DNA of 64,000 nucleotides from JAAYDH01 sp035353055 (GTDB lineage: Bacteria > Bacillota_I > Bacilli_A > RFN20 > CAG-826), in contig DAOPYW010000001.1 in the NCBI GenBank assembly GCA_035353055.1, positions 1 to 64,000 of the forward strand, in the 5' to 3' direction. Both the position numbers and the translations under genes were made by a program. The notes under the pieces were generated by a model that did no database searches, had not been told where the DNA came from, and saw only the letters and a list, made by a program, of their open reading frames with translations. Every line of letters starts with the position of its first letter. The first letter of the stretch is position 1. Below, one piece after another: positions 40,955 to 49,247 of the stretch.

Positions 40955-43174
40955 TTAGTGAATCATCCTGGTCACGCGATAGACGCCAGGAATATTTTGA
41001 ACGATATTAAAAATATCGTTTAATCTCTTTGCATCGCTCACCATTAATGTGGCAGTAATGGTCGCCGAAAAATTGGAGGCATTAGTCGAAGCATGAACAG
41101 AAGAGGCGCTCACTTTCGCAATAGATAAAGTCGAGAGAACATCAACGAGCAAGTTGGGCCGATCGTTAGCTTCGATAAAGACGTCGACGGGATAAGTTGA
41201 TGCTTCGATGTCGCTCCGCCAATAGACGTTGATTAAACGCTCTTCTTCTTTAGCAATATTAGGGCAAGATTTGCGGTGGACGCTAATTCCTTTACCTTTG
41301 GTAATATATCCGACAATCTCATCTCCAGGAATCGGTGTGCAGCAATTGGCTAATGAGATAGCTAATCGGCTTCCACCACCACGGCAATATACTGGGGCGC
41401 TGGAAGAAATAATCTTTGGCCGTCCTCCTCCGACGCTTAATGAGACTTGTTTCTTAATCTTTAAGAATTCTAGGATGGCGCTCGGAATGGGCTTTCTTCC
41501 CGCCACTCCAGCGAAGAGATCATCGACATTATTGAAATGGAAATTGTTCAGCACCTTGGCGCTATCGAGATATTCCATCATCTCTGGTTCATCAATACTG
41601 CGATCGCGGAAAGCGTCGAGGCAGGATTGGCGACCTTTAGTGATTTTTTCGCTGCGCATGACATCAGCGTTTTTCTTCACGATGAACTTGCGAATGCAGC
41701 TCTTAGCTTGAGCAGAGCGCACGAAGTTGAGCCAGCCTTCGCTTGGCCCTGGGGAGTTTTTAGAGGTCTTGATTTCCACCATGTCACCAGTCTTTAAGAT
41801 AGTGTTTAAAGGAACCATTACTCCATTGACTAATGATCCGGTGGTACTATCGCCAATTTTGGTGTGAATGCGATAAGCGAAATCTACTGGAGTGCTGCCA
41901 CTTGGCAATTCAATGACCTTACCTTTAGGGGTAAAAACATAGACATTTGCTTCGAAAATATCGCGGCTTAGACTGTTTAGATAGTCGCCGTCGTTTGATT
42001 CAGTGCTCTCGTTGGTGGCAGAGACAAAGTCTCGGAACCAGTGGAGCTTATCTTCGATTTCTTGCTGCTCTCTGTGAGAGCTGTAGCCGCTGTTCTCTTT
42101 ATAAGCCCAGTGGGCGGCAACGCCGGTCTCGGCGATCTCATCCATCTCCTTGGTGCGGATTTGAATTTCATAGAAGTTGCCATTGCCAGAGACAATCGTC
42201 GTATGTAGCGATTGATACATGTTGGGTTTCGGCATTGCGATGTAATCTTTAAAGCGGCCAGGAACTGGCTTGTAGGTCTTGTGAATCAATCCGAGAATTT
42301 CATAGCACTTCATTTCCGTATCAGTGATGATTCGGAGAGCGAGGATGTCATAAATTTCATCGAAAGGGTGACCTTTCACATACATTTTGGTGTAGATAGA
42401 ATAAATTGATTTGACGCGAGCGGAGATATCAAAAGTGATGTTATTCTCAAAGAGAATATCGGCGATGCGCTTGCGAATGGCGTCCAGAGATTTGCCCATG
42501 GTCTTAGCTTTATTGGACAAGAGCTTTTTGATCTCATAATATTTTTCTGGCTCCAAATATTTTAAGCAGAGGTCTTCCATCTCCGACTTCACAATATCGA
42601 GACCAAGGCGGTGAGCGATAGGCACGAAGACTTCGATGGTCTCTTGAGCGATGGCGATTTGCCGCTCGCTCGATAGAGCCGCTAGGGTTCTTAAGTTATG
42701 GAGGCGATCAGCGAGCTTAATAATGATGACTCGGATATCTTTAGCCATGCCAATTAAAATTTTGCGATGGTCTTCCGATTCGAATTCTTCGCTGCTGATT
42801 TTAGATAATTTTAAGCGTTGGATTTTGGTGAGAGAGTCGACAATCTTGGCGACTTCGCTTCCCCACAGCCTCTCAATATCCACGACTGTTACATCAGTGT
42901 CTTCGACAACATCGTGCAAAAATGCGGAGATGATCGTCGCTGGTCCGCCTTGCAAAGAGGCGATGATATAAGCGACTTCGACAAGGTGATGATAGTAGGG
43001 CTCACCGCTCTTGCGGAACTGATTTTGGTGCTTTTCCACGATGAAATCATAGGCAGCACGTATTTGTTTGCGGTCTTCGGGTGATGAGATATAGTTCTGA
43101 TAAATAGCCTCTACATCTTCGAATGTATGAAGAGGATATCCACCATTGACAAGGGGCTTTTTGTTTTCTTCCAT
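40955..43174 (-). CDS. rel: Bifunctional (p)ppGpp synthase/hydrolase Rel
   Basis: Stringent-response enzyme. 739 residues. HD hydrolase (YYHHLVEVAYIIASLQ, AFLHDVVEDTD), synthetase (KDYIAMPKPNMYQSLHTTI, EIQIRTKEMDEIAETGVAAHWAYKE), TGS (YVFTPKGKVIELPSGSTPVDFAYRIHT), zinc-finger-type CCTPIPGDEI and C-terminal ACT. PGRFKDYIAMPK carries the RFKD signature of bifunctional Rel enzymes, and the HD motif is intact, so both activities are expected. The ATG has no Shine-Dalgarno; a weak promoter puts +1 about 8 bases upstream. It heads rel-hisS-aspS-tkt. Confidence 0.97.
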   Translation of the reverse strand: MEENKKPLVNGGYPLHTFEDVEAIYQNYISSPEDRKQIRAAYDFIVEKHQNQFRKSGEPYYHHLVEVAYIIASLQGGPATIISAFLHDVVEDTDVTVVDIERLWGSEVAKIVDSLTKIQRLKLSKISSEEFESEDHRKILIGMAKDIRVIIIKLADRLHNLRTLAALSSERQIAIAQETIEVFVPIAHRLGLDIVKSEMEDLCLKYLEPEKYYEIKKLLSNKAKTMGKSLDAIRKRIADILFENNITFDISARVKSIYSIYTKMYVKGHPFDEIYDILALRIITDTEMKCYEILGLIHKTYKPVPGRFKDYIAMPKPNMYQSLHTTIVSGNGNFYEIQIRTKEMDEIAETGVAAHWAYKENSGYSSHREQQEIEDKLHWFRDFVSATNESTESNDGDYLNSLSRDIFEANVYVFTPKGKVIELPSGSTPVDFAYRIHTKIGDSTTGSLVNGVMVPLNTILKTGDMVEIKTSKNSPGPSEGWLNFVRSAQAKSCIRKFIVKKNADVMRSEKITKGRQSCLDAFRDRSIDEPEMMEYLDSAKVLNNFHFNNVDDLFAGVAGRKPIPSAILEFLKIKKQVSLSVGGGRPKIISSSAPVYCRGGGSRLAISLANCCTPIPGDEIVGYITKGKGISVHRKSCPNIAKEEERLINVYWRSDIEASTYPVDVFIEANDRPNLLVDVLSTLSIAKVSASSVHASTNASNFSATITATLMVSDAKRLNDIFNIVQNIPGVYRVTRMIH

Positions 43175-43188
43175 AAGCTTATAGAAAT

Positions 43189-43217
43189 ATGATAAAGGTT
43201 TTTCTTTATTATTTAAA
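43189..43217 (-). promoter_or_regulatory. Possible promoter of rel
   Basis: Minus-strand TTTAAA (43217-43212), 17-bp spacer, TATCAT (43194-43189). The predicted leader is about 8 bases. Confidence 0.35.
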
Positions 43218-43235
43218 GAAATAAGATGTTTAAAA

Positions 43236-43264
43236 TAATTAAAAAAAGACGGAAATCGTCTTTT
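43236..43264 (-). terminator. Terminator of the ABC exporter operon
   Basis: Minus-strand AAAAGACG-ATTTC-CGTCTTTT with further T, overlapping the stop of the second exporter gene. Confidence 0.8.
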
Positions 43265-45039
43265 TAGTTTTCAGCGAACTGCAGTTTGTAGAGCTTGTAA
43301 TAATGCCCTTTTTGTTTCAGCAGCGATTGGTGATTGCCCTTCTCGATAATCTCACCATGCTGCAAAACGATGATTTGATCAGCCTTCTGAATGGTAGAGA
43401 GGCGGTGCGCTACAATAAGCATTGTTCCGATATTTTTCATCTTTTCCAGGGATGCTTGAATCAAGACTTCGGTTTCAGTATCAATATTGGCGGTCGCTTC
43501 ATCCAAGACGAGAATTTGTGGCTGGCTTAAAACCGTGCGAGCAAAGGAGATGAGCTGCCTCTGACCTTGGGAGTAGTTTTCTCCTCGTTCAATGACCATT
43601 TCATCCAAGCCTTTTTCGCTCTTGTTAATGAAGGAATCCGCATTGACATATTGGCAGGCTTGCATGATTTGCTCGTCTGTGTATTCACTATCGTGTAGGG
43701 TAATGTTATCGCGCATAGTGCCCGAGAATAAGAAGACATCTTGAAGCATCTGGCCAATCTTCTTGCGCAGAGATTTTATTTTGATATGTTTGATATCGAT
43801 GTCATCAATGAGAATCTGACCTTTTTGAATCTCGAAATTGCGAACGATCAAGCCGAGAATAGTTGTCTTCCCTGCTCCGGTAGCACCGACGAAAGCCACT
43901 GTCTGTCTGGGTTCGATGACAAAAGAGACGTCTTTGAGAATCCAGTTCTCTTTTTCATAGGCAAACCAAACATTGCGGAATTCGATTTTTCCTTTGAAGT
44001 CTTCCACATCAATAGAATCAGATTCATCAAGCACTTCTGGCTGAATATCCAACAGATTAAATAGTCTTTCAGAAGCGGTGTTAGCCTTTTGAATGGCATT
44101 GAGTTGATCAGCGATATTTTGAACAGGGTTAAAGAAGCGGCTGACGTATAGATAGAATTCGACAGCTACGGCGGCAGTCATGGCGGAATTCATGCCAACG
44201 ATAAAGGTGGTAATGATTGCAGCATAATACAAAACGGTGAGGGTTGGTCGATATAATCCAAACGCAAGGACTACTTGATAACGAGTTTTGCGGAGGTTTT
44301 CATTCTTGACTAAGAATTCCTGCTCTTTTCGCTTTTGCTGATTGAAAATTTGCGTGATTTTCATCCCGGATAAGTTCTCGTTAACAAAGGTGTTCATCTC
44401 AGAAAGATATTGCCGTTCTTTTTTGAAGACGCGATAGACGATCATGCGGAATAAATATGAGATTAAAAACACGACTAACAAGAATCCCAATTGTATTAAT
44501 GCTAAGTACCAAGAAACAAGCAGCATCATGATGAAAACTACCACGACCATCAAGATGTTCTTCACGAGGTTGACCAGGACATTAGTGAACAAGTCGGACA
44601 TCGAAGATGTGTAATTGGTCACGCGAGTGACGAGAGATCCAACTGGCATTTCGTTGAATTGATTTTGCGACATGCTCTCGATGTGCTCAAAGACTTCCAT
44701 GCGGAGATTGTAAATGATCCTTTGACCAGATTTTTGGAGGGCAATTCCTTGGAAATAATAGAATATATAGGAGGTGACACTCAGGATAAAATACCCGAGG
44801 GCAACCCAAATTATGTAGGATAGAGACGGCACGCCAGTGCCCACATCTAGTTCATCGACAATCATTCCAATAAACTGCGGCATGACCGCTTCAATGGAGA
44901 CGTTGACAATAATGAGCAAAAAAGCAAAAACAAACCACCAGATTTCTGGTTTGATATAATGCCAAAGCCGCTTCAAAAGAATCGAGAGCGGAATCTTTTT
45001 GTCGCCTTTTAAGCGTTCATTTTTGTCAAAATCGGACAT
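43264..45039 (-). CDS. ABC exporter half-transporter, canonical ATPase site (heterodimer subunit 2)
   Basis: 591 residues: six-helix exporter membrane domain (about 25-320) and ATPase domain (about 350-585). Walker A GATGAGKTT, Q-loop, signature NYSQGQRQL (LSGGQ changed to YSQGQ), Walker B ILVLDEAT with catalytic Glu, and H-loop VAHRLST. With the upstream partner it makes a BmrCD/LmrCD-type asymmetric exporter for drugs, lipids or peptides; the substrate is unknown. Its ATG is one base past the partner's stop, with GGAGG inside the partner. Confidence 0.94.
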   Translation of the reverse strand: MSDFDKNERLKGDKKIPLSILLKRLWHYIKPEIWWFVFAFLLIIVNVSIEAVMPQFIGMIVDELDVGTGVPSLSYIIWVALGYFILSVTSYIFYYFQGIALQKSGQRIIYNLRMEVFEHIESMSQNQFNEMPVGSLVTRVTNYTSSMSDLFTNVLVNLVKNILMVVVVFIMMLLVSWYLALIQLGFLLVVFLISYLFRMIVYRVFKKERQYLSEMNTFVNENLSGMKITQIFNQQKRKEQEFLVKNENLRKTRYQVVLAFGLYRPTLTVLYYAAIITTFIVGMNSAMTAAVAVEFYLYVSRFFNPVQNIADQLNAIQKANTASERLFNLLDIQPEVLDESDSIDVEDFKGKIEFRNVWFAYEKENWILKDVSFVIEPRQTVAFVGATGAGKTTILGLIVRNFEIQKGQILIDDIDIKHIKIKSLRKKIGQMLQDVFLFSGTMRDNITLHDSEYTDEQIMQACQYVNADSFINKSEKGLDEMVIERGENYSQGQRQLISFARTVLSQPQILVLDEATANIDTETEVLIQASLEKMKNIGTMLIVAHRLSTIQKADQIIVLQHGEIIEKGNHQSLLKQKGHYYKLYKLQFAEN

Positions 45040-45040
45040 C

Positions 45041-46852
45041 TTATTGGCCTCCTTCCGCTTCTTTTTCTAATTCTTGTAGACGAACCATTCTCTGATAGAA
45101 AGGTGATATTTTCATGAGGTTAGCATGAGTATCGAAGGCCTGCAGTTTGCCTTCTTCTAAGACGATGATACGGTCGAGGTGAGAGACGGTAGAGACGCGA
45201 GAAGCAATGACAATTGTAGTCATGTCTTTTCTCTGCTCAGTAATATTGCGGAGAATCTTCTCTTCCGTCTTAACATCGACTGCGGAAACTGAGTCATCCA
45301 AAATCATGATGGGTGCGTTTTTCGCAAAAGCGCGAGCGATTGAAATGCGCTGTTTCTGTCCACCAGATAAAGTCACGCCTCTCTCGCCGCTGACGGTTTG
45401 ATAGCCTTCTGGGAATTCTTTAATATCATCGTCGACATCAGAAAATCTCGCAGCTTCTTCAACTTTCTCTTGAGGCATATTTATATCGCTAAAAGCGATA
45501 TTGTTGGTGACAGTGTCGCTGAATAAAAAGTTATCTTGTGGGACGTAAGCAATCGCGCGGCGAATCGAGTCGATGTCGCACTCCATCAAATCATAGCCAT
45601 CGATAAAGACGGTGCCTTTGTCGACGTTATACAAGCGAAGCAAAATATTCATTAATGTTGATTTTCCGCAGCCAATCTTTCCCACTACTCCGATTTTTTC
45701 TCCCGGCTTGATGACTAAGTTAATGTCGCTTAATACAGGAGCGTTATCTTCGGGATAGTTAAAGGAGAAGTTCTTGAAGGAGATCTCGCCTTTGACTTCC
45801 TCTAATAAATGAGCAGCTGAAGGATTTTGAATCTCTTCTAGCTGGTCTAAATATTTCGCTACACGCTCCATTGAAGTTTTTGCTCGCGAGCGCATGCTCA
45901 CCACTTGGCCAAGAGCGATCAAAGGCCAAATCAAGATGTCGAAATATCCGATGAATTTAAAGAAATCACCTGGTGTTTGCAGAGCGATGATCTGTCCAAA
46001 CAATGACATTGGTTGTCCAACGACAGCTTCGTATACAAACCAGCCGCCGAGGCAGAGGATGAGAGTCAAGATAGAGATGATGATAATCTCCAAGATAACA
46101 TCGAACATAATATAGAGTTTTCCAAAGGAAATATTGATATCGCGGTTCTTTTTGGCAATCTTGGAAAATGCCAATAATTGCTGATTCTCTTTGACGAAAG
46201 CTTTGATGACGCGAATGCCGGTAAAACTCTCTTGAGAGTAATCGTACATCTCATCGTAAGCTTTTTGGCGCTGCATCCATTTGGCGCTGACTAACTTCTC
46301 CACCATCGCACCCCAGAAAATAATTAATATCATTGGGGCGAGGGATATCAGAGCGAGTTGCCAACAGGTAAAGAACATAAATATGAGAGCGAAGACCGAT
46401 AGGAACATCGCATCGATGAGCATGATGGTTCCCCATCCGAGAAATTCTTCGATGGTCTCGAGATCAGTGGTAAACCATGACATGACGGTTCCGACTGAGT
46501 TCTCGTGATAATAAGATAAGGAGAGCCTCTCACCCTTTAAAAACATGTCGTGGCGAATTCCGGCTTCAATCTTTTGGCTGGCCATAAATAAGGTGAATCG
46601 CCAGATGATGCGGCCGAAGAACATTCCTCCGCCTATCGCTGCAATCCAGTAGCAGCAAGTGAGAATATTTTTTTTGCTTTCAGCATCTAGAAATCCGTTT
46701 TGCGATACTATTCTTAAGGTGTCGACGATATCGCCGATATAAGAGGGGATGAATACCTGAATTAAATCCACGCCAATAAGCGCGAGAATACCAATAATGT
46801 ATAACCACGCGTATCGAAGATAGTACTTTTTTAAATGTTTGTTGAAGAGCAT
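45041..46852 (-). CDS. ABC exporter half-transporter, degenerate ATPase site (heterodimer subunit 1)
   Basis: 603 residues with exporter membrane domain and ATPase. Walker A GKIGCGKST, canonical signature TLSGGQKQR, Walker B IMILDDS where Asp replaces the catalytic Glu, and IASRVST in which Ser replaces the H-loop His. This is the degenerate half of a heterodimeric exporter, complementing the downstream subunit (canonical Glu and His but altered signature). No Shine-Dalgarno; the ATG is preceded by a 19-base palindrome. Confidence 0.94.
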   Translation of the reverse strand: MLFNKHLKKYYLRYAWLYIIGILALIGVDLIQVFIPSYIGDIVDTLRIVSQNGFLDAESKKNILTCCYWIAAIGGGMFFGRIIWRFTLFMASQKIEAGIRHDMFLKGERLSLSYYHENSVGTVMSWFTTDLETIEEFLGWGTIMLIDAMFLSVFALIFMFFTCWQLALISLAPMILIIFWGAMVEKLVSAKWMQRQKAYDEMYDYSQESFTGIRVIKAFVKENQQLLAFSKIAKKNRDINISFGKLYIMFDVILEIIIISILTLILCLGGWFVYEAVVGQPMSLFGQIIALQTPGDFFKFIGYFDILIWPLIALGQVVSMRSRAKTSMERVAKYLDQLEEIQNPSAAHLLEEVKGEISFKNFSFNYPEDNAPVLSDINLVIKPGEKIGVVGKIGCGKSTLMNILLRLYNVDKGTVFIDGYDLMECDIDSIRRAIAYVPQDNFLFSDTVTNNIAFSDINMPQEKVEEAARFSDVDDDIKEFPEGYQTVSGERGVTLSGGQKQRISIARAFAKNAPIMILDDSVSAVDVKTEEKILRNITEQRKDMTTIVIASRVSTVSHLDRIIVLEEGKLQAFDTHANLMKISPFYQRMVRLQELEKEAEGGQ

Positions 46853-46858
46853 ATCATC

Positions 46859-46912
46859 ATGTTAATTTAATTAACATCTCTTGTATTCTAGCACTTATTT
46901 GATATTTCACAA
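46859..46912 (-). promoter_or_regulatory. Promoter and operator-like palindrome of the ABC exporter operon
   Basis: Minus strand: TTGTGA (46912-46907), 16-bp spacer, extended -10 TGC-TAGAAT (46890-46885), +1 near 46878, then the palindrome ATGTTAAT-TAA-ATTAACAT (46877-46859) six bases before the ATG. This is a position typical of repressor operators (MarR/TetR-like); the RNA could also fold into a hairpin at the start codon. Confidence 0.6.
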
Positions 46913-46913
46913 C

Positions 46914-46941
46914 AAAATAAAAACCGCACCAAGCGGTTTTT
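46914..46941 (-). terminator. Terminator of the lipoprotein gene
   Basis: Minus-strand AACCGC-TTGGT-GCGGTT followed by TTTATTTT. Confidence 0.85.
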
Positions 46942-46958
46942 TGTTCTATTTTAAATAT

Positions 46959-47624
46959 TTAGTTAATGGCGGAATAAATTACGATGCGCGTGAGAATTGC
47001 TCGTTGCCCATACACCTCAATTTGAAGGTGATTGGTCGCTTCTTTTAACTCATAGGAACATTTCGTTTCAGCAATCGAGGCAATCGCATCAAAATCAGTA
47101 TCAAGCCTGACATAATGCGAATCGTTGAGTGAGATTGCCACTGGTGAATCGATTGAATCGCGGCTTCCAGTTTCAGTAAATACTGAGGCACTGCGTGGTT
47201 TAGCATAGATTTCGACAAATGCCGGAGTAATCGAGCTCGCTAGGCCAATATCTAAAAGCCCATTTACGGAATTATTCAAATGCCCAACTTTTAAGCCCCC
47301 GACTCCAACAGCGACATAGTCAGCAGTCACCACTGTGGCTAATAGAGAATCTGGGTCATTAAATAAAGTGAGAATTTCATTCTGATTTTCAGCGGTGAAA
47401 TCCGCGCCTTGCTCTTCCGCGGTAGAAGAGATGGTCAAGCTGTGAGCGGTATAGCCTTCAGTGTCGAAGACATCGCCATAGCCATCGTAATACTCGATGA
47501 CCTCTTCGTCAGGGATCTCTCCCCCAGTTCCTTCGTCATGTTCATCCGGCGACCATTCAAAAGTACAGCCTGCGAGAAGGAAAGCGAGAGGAACTAAAGA
47601 TAATAGGCGAATCTTTTTTGACAT
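46959..47624 (-). CDS. Hypothetical lipoprotein, leaderless gene
   Basis: 221 residues, function not recognised. Signal peptide MSKKIRLLSLVPLAFLLAGC with lipobox LAGC (Cys20), so membrane-anchored outside the cell. Then an acidic linker (20-50, rich in Asp/Glu/Gly/Tyr) and a soluble domain with a possible carbohydrate-associated or lipoprotein-like beta pattern; one further Cys near 190. Start at ATG 47624 rather than 47630: TATAAT lies exactly six bases upstream. Monocistronic, with its own promoter and terminator. Confidence 0.85.
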   Translation of the reverse strand: MSKKIRLLSLVPLAFLLAGCTFEWSPDEHDEGTGGEIPDEEVIEYYDGYGDVFDTEGYTAHSLTISSTAEEQGADFTAENQNEILTLFNDPDSLLATVVTADYVAVGVGGLKVGHLNNSVNGLLDIGLASSITPAFVEIYAKPRSASVFTETGSRDSIDSPVAISLNDSHYVRLDTDFDAIASIAETKCSYELKEATNHLQIEVYGQRAILTRIVIYSAIN

Positions 47625-47630
47625 ACACAC

Positions 47631-47639
47631 ATTATAGCA
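47631..47639 (-). promoter_or_regulatory. Extended -10 of the lipoprotein gene, leaderless
   Basis: Minus-strand TGC-TATAAT (47639-47631) followed by GTGTGT and the ATG at 47624, placing +1 on the start codon. Confidence 0.65.
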
Positions 47640-47642
47640 AAT

Positions 47643-49211
47643 CTACGATTTATCGCTCTCAGAAAAATGCGAAATTAGAAATTCGATGTTTTGAAATCCG
47701 CGATAGACATTGATTCTCAGGTGTCCCAACAAGTCGATATAGCGGTACTTTTGAATCTCTTGGCGAGAGAAGTTGAAGCCAGTCAAACGCGTGTTAGAAC
47801 CAATCTGAGTTAAGATGTGCTTCTCATCGCGAGAGAAGAACAAAGAGGAAGTGCTGATTCTCTTGAGGCTCAGTAGAGGAGATGGCCAACCTTCACCAAA
47901 TGGTGAAAAGGATTGGATTAAGCGATAGGAATCCTCATTAATTTCAGTGATTCCCATCGTGATTTCTTCTTTTTTCGCCACGGTTAAAGGTCTGGCTTTA
48001 ACCAGCTCCATAAACTCTTTTCTAAACGAATCGAAATGATCCGCCATCAAAGAGCAACCGCCAGCGGAAGCGTGGCCGCCAAAATTGACTAAGTGATGTT
48101 GCAAAGTTTTGAAAGCTTCGACGACGTTGAAGCCTTCAGGAGCGCGGCAGCTGCCTTTTAGCAAGTCTCCAGTTTTGTCTTTAGCGAAAACAATACAGGG
48201 CACTTGGTATTTATTGACTAGCTGATTGGCAATGAGACCTAGCAGGCCTTCTTTGGCGTCAGAGATGAAAGCAATAGCGGGTTCTTCGAGAGCGAAGCCA
48301 TCGAGAGAATCGCTGGCGTTTTTCGAGGCGATTTTGCGATCGTCATTGACGCTATTGATCCAAGCGATGTCGCTTAAAAGATTGCTCTTGTCATCGCTGG
48401 TGAAAAACTCGACAAGTCGGTTAATATCATCGCCGTCGATAAGGCGTCCAATCGCGTTGATTTTTGGGGCGATTTTCAAGCCGATTGTCGCCTCATTAAA
48501 AGGCTCGCTTTCTTTGAGTGCATCAATCTGAAAAAACTCTCCTTCACGGTAATTGGCGAAGACTAAGCGGAGCAGATTTCGGTTATAGCTTACTAGGGGC
48601 ATGATATCGGAAATGATCGATATCGAGGCCAAGGTAGAAAGGTATTTATCGAAGCGATTGAGAAAAGCGATGGAAAACATAAAAGCCGTGAAAGCGCCAC
48701 TTGAGGGAACCTCGCCAAAATGCGAGAGAATCGGATGAATAATAAAGTCAGCCTCGGGCAAAATTTCTTGGCTTTGATGATGGTCGATGACCAGCACTTT
48801 CACCCCGCGCTCTTTTAAGAGCTTTATCGGCTCAAAAGCGGTCACGCCATTATCGACAGTGATGACCAATTTAACTTGGCTATCGATGGCTTCCTGAGCT
48901 TTTTTCATCGTCAAGCCATACCCATCTTCATAGCGATTAGGGAGGTAATAATCGGCTAGATAGTCAGCATATTTAAACATCTTGATTAAGATGGAAGTGC
49001 CCATCACTCCATCGGCGTCGTAATCGCCATAGACGAGAATCCTTCCCTTTTCTGCTATCACTTGCTTGACTAGGTCGACTGCTTCCGTTAGATTATCGAA
49101 ATGATGGCCGAGAGCAAAATCATTTTCGCTGACAGGTAAAATCAGCGATTGATAGGTTTCGTTATCAATGTGATAGTAGTTTAATAATTTTTGAAATAAT
49201 TTCTCGTTCAT
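47643..49211 (-). CDS. recJ: Single-strand DNA exonuclease RecJ (short form)
   Basis: DHH/DHHA1 phosphoesterase that resects 5' ends in recombination and repair. 522 residues, shorter than B. subtilis RecJ (786), lacking the C-terminal extension. Motifs: VYGDYDADGVMGTSIL (DHH motif I), TVDNG, VIDHHQS (DHH), SSGAFTAFMF, ASISIISDIMP and DHHA1 NFGGHASAGGCSL. The ATG is only a few bases after the T run of the secDF terminator and has no Shine-Dalgarno, so expression may depend on read-through. Confidence 0.92.
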   Translation of the reverse strand: MNEKLFQKLLNYYHIDNETYQSLILPVSENDFALGHHFDNLTEAVDLVKQVIAEKGRILVYGDYDADGVMGTSILIKMFKYADYLADYYLPNRYEDGYGLTMKKAQEAIDSQVKLVITVDNGVTAFEPIKLLKERGVKVLVIDHHQSQEILPEADFIIHPILSHFGEVPSSGAFTAFMFSIAFLNRFDKYLSTLASISIISDIMPLVSYNRNLLRLVFANYREGEFFQIDALKESEPFNEATIGLKIAPKINAIGRLIDGDDINRLVEFFTSDDKSNLLSDIAWINSVNDDRKIASKNASDSLDGFALEEPAIAFISDAKEGLLGLIANQLVNKYQVPCIVFAKDKTGDLLKGSCRAPEGFNVVEAFKTLQHHLVNFGGHASAGGCSLMADHFDSFRKEFMELVKARPLTVAKKEEITMGITEINEDSYRLIQSFSPFGEGWPSPLLSLKRISTSSLFFSRDEKHILTQIGSNTRLTGFNFSRQEIQKYRYIDLLGHLRINVYRGFQNIEFLISHFSESDKS

Positions 49212-49217
49212 ATAAAT

Positions 49218-49241
49218 AAAAGGCTACCGGTTGGTAGCCAT
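49218..49241 (-). terminator. Terminator of secDF, abutting the recJ start
   Basis: Minus-strand GGCTACC-AACC-GGTAGCC followed by TTTTATTT; the recJ ATG follows immediately. Confidence 0.8.
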
Positions 49242-49247
49242 TAAGAG

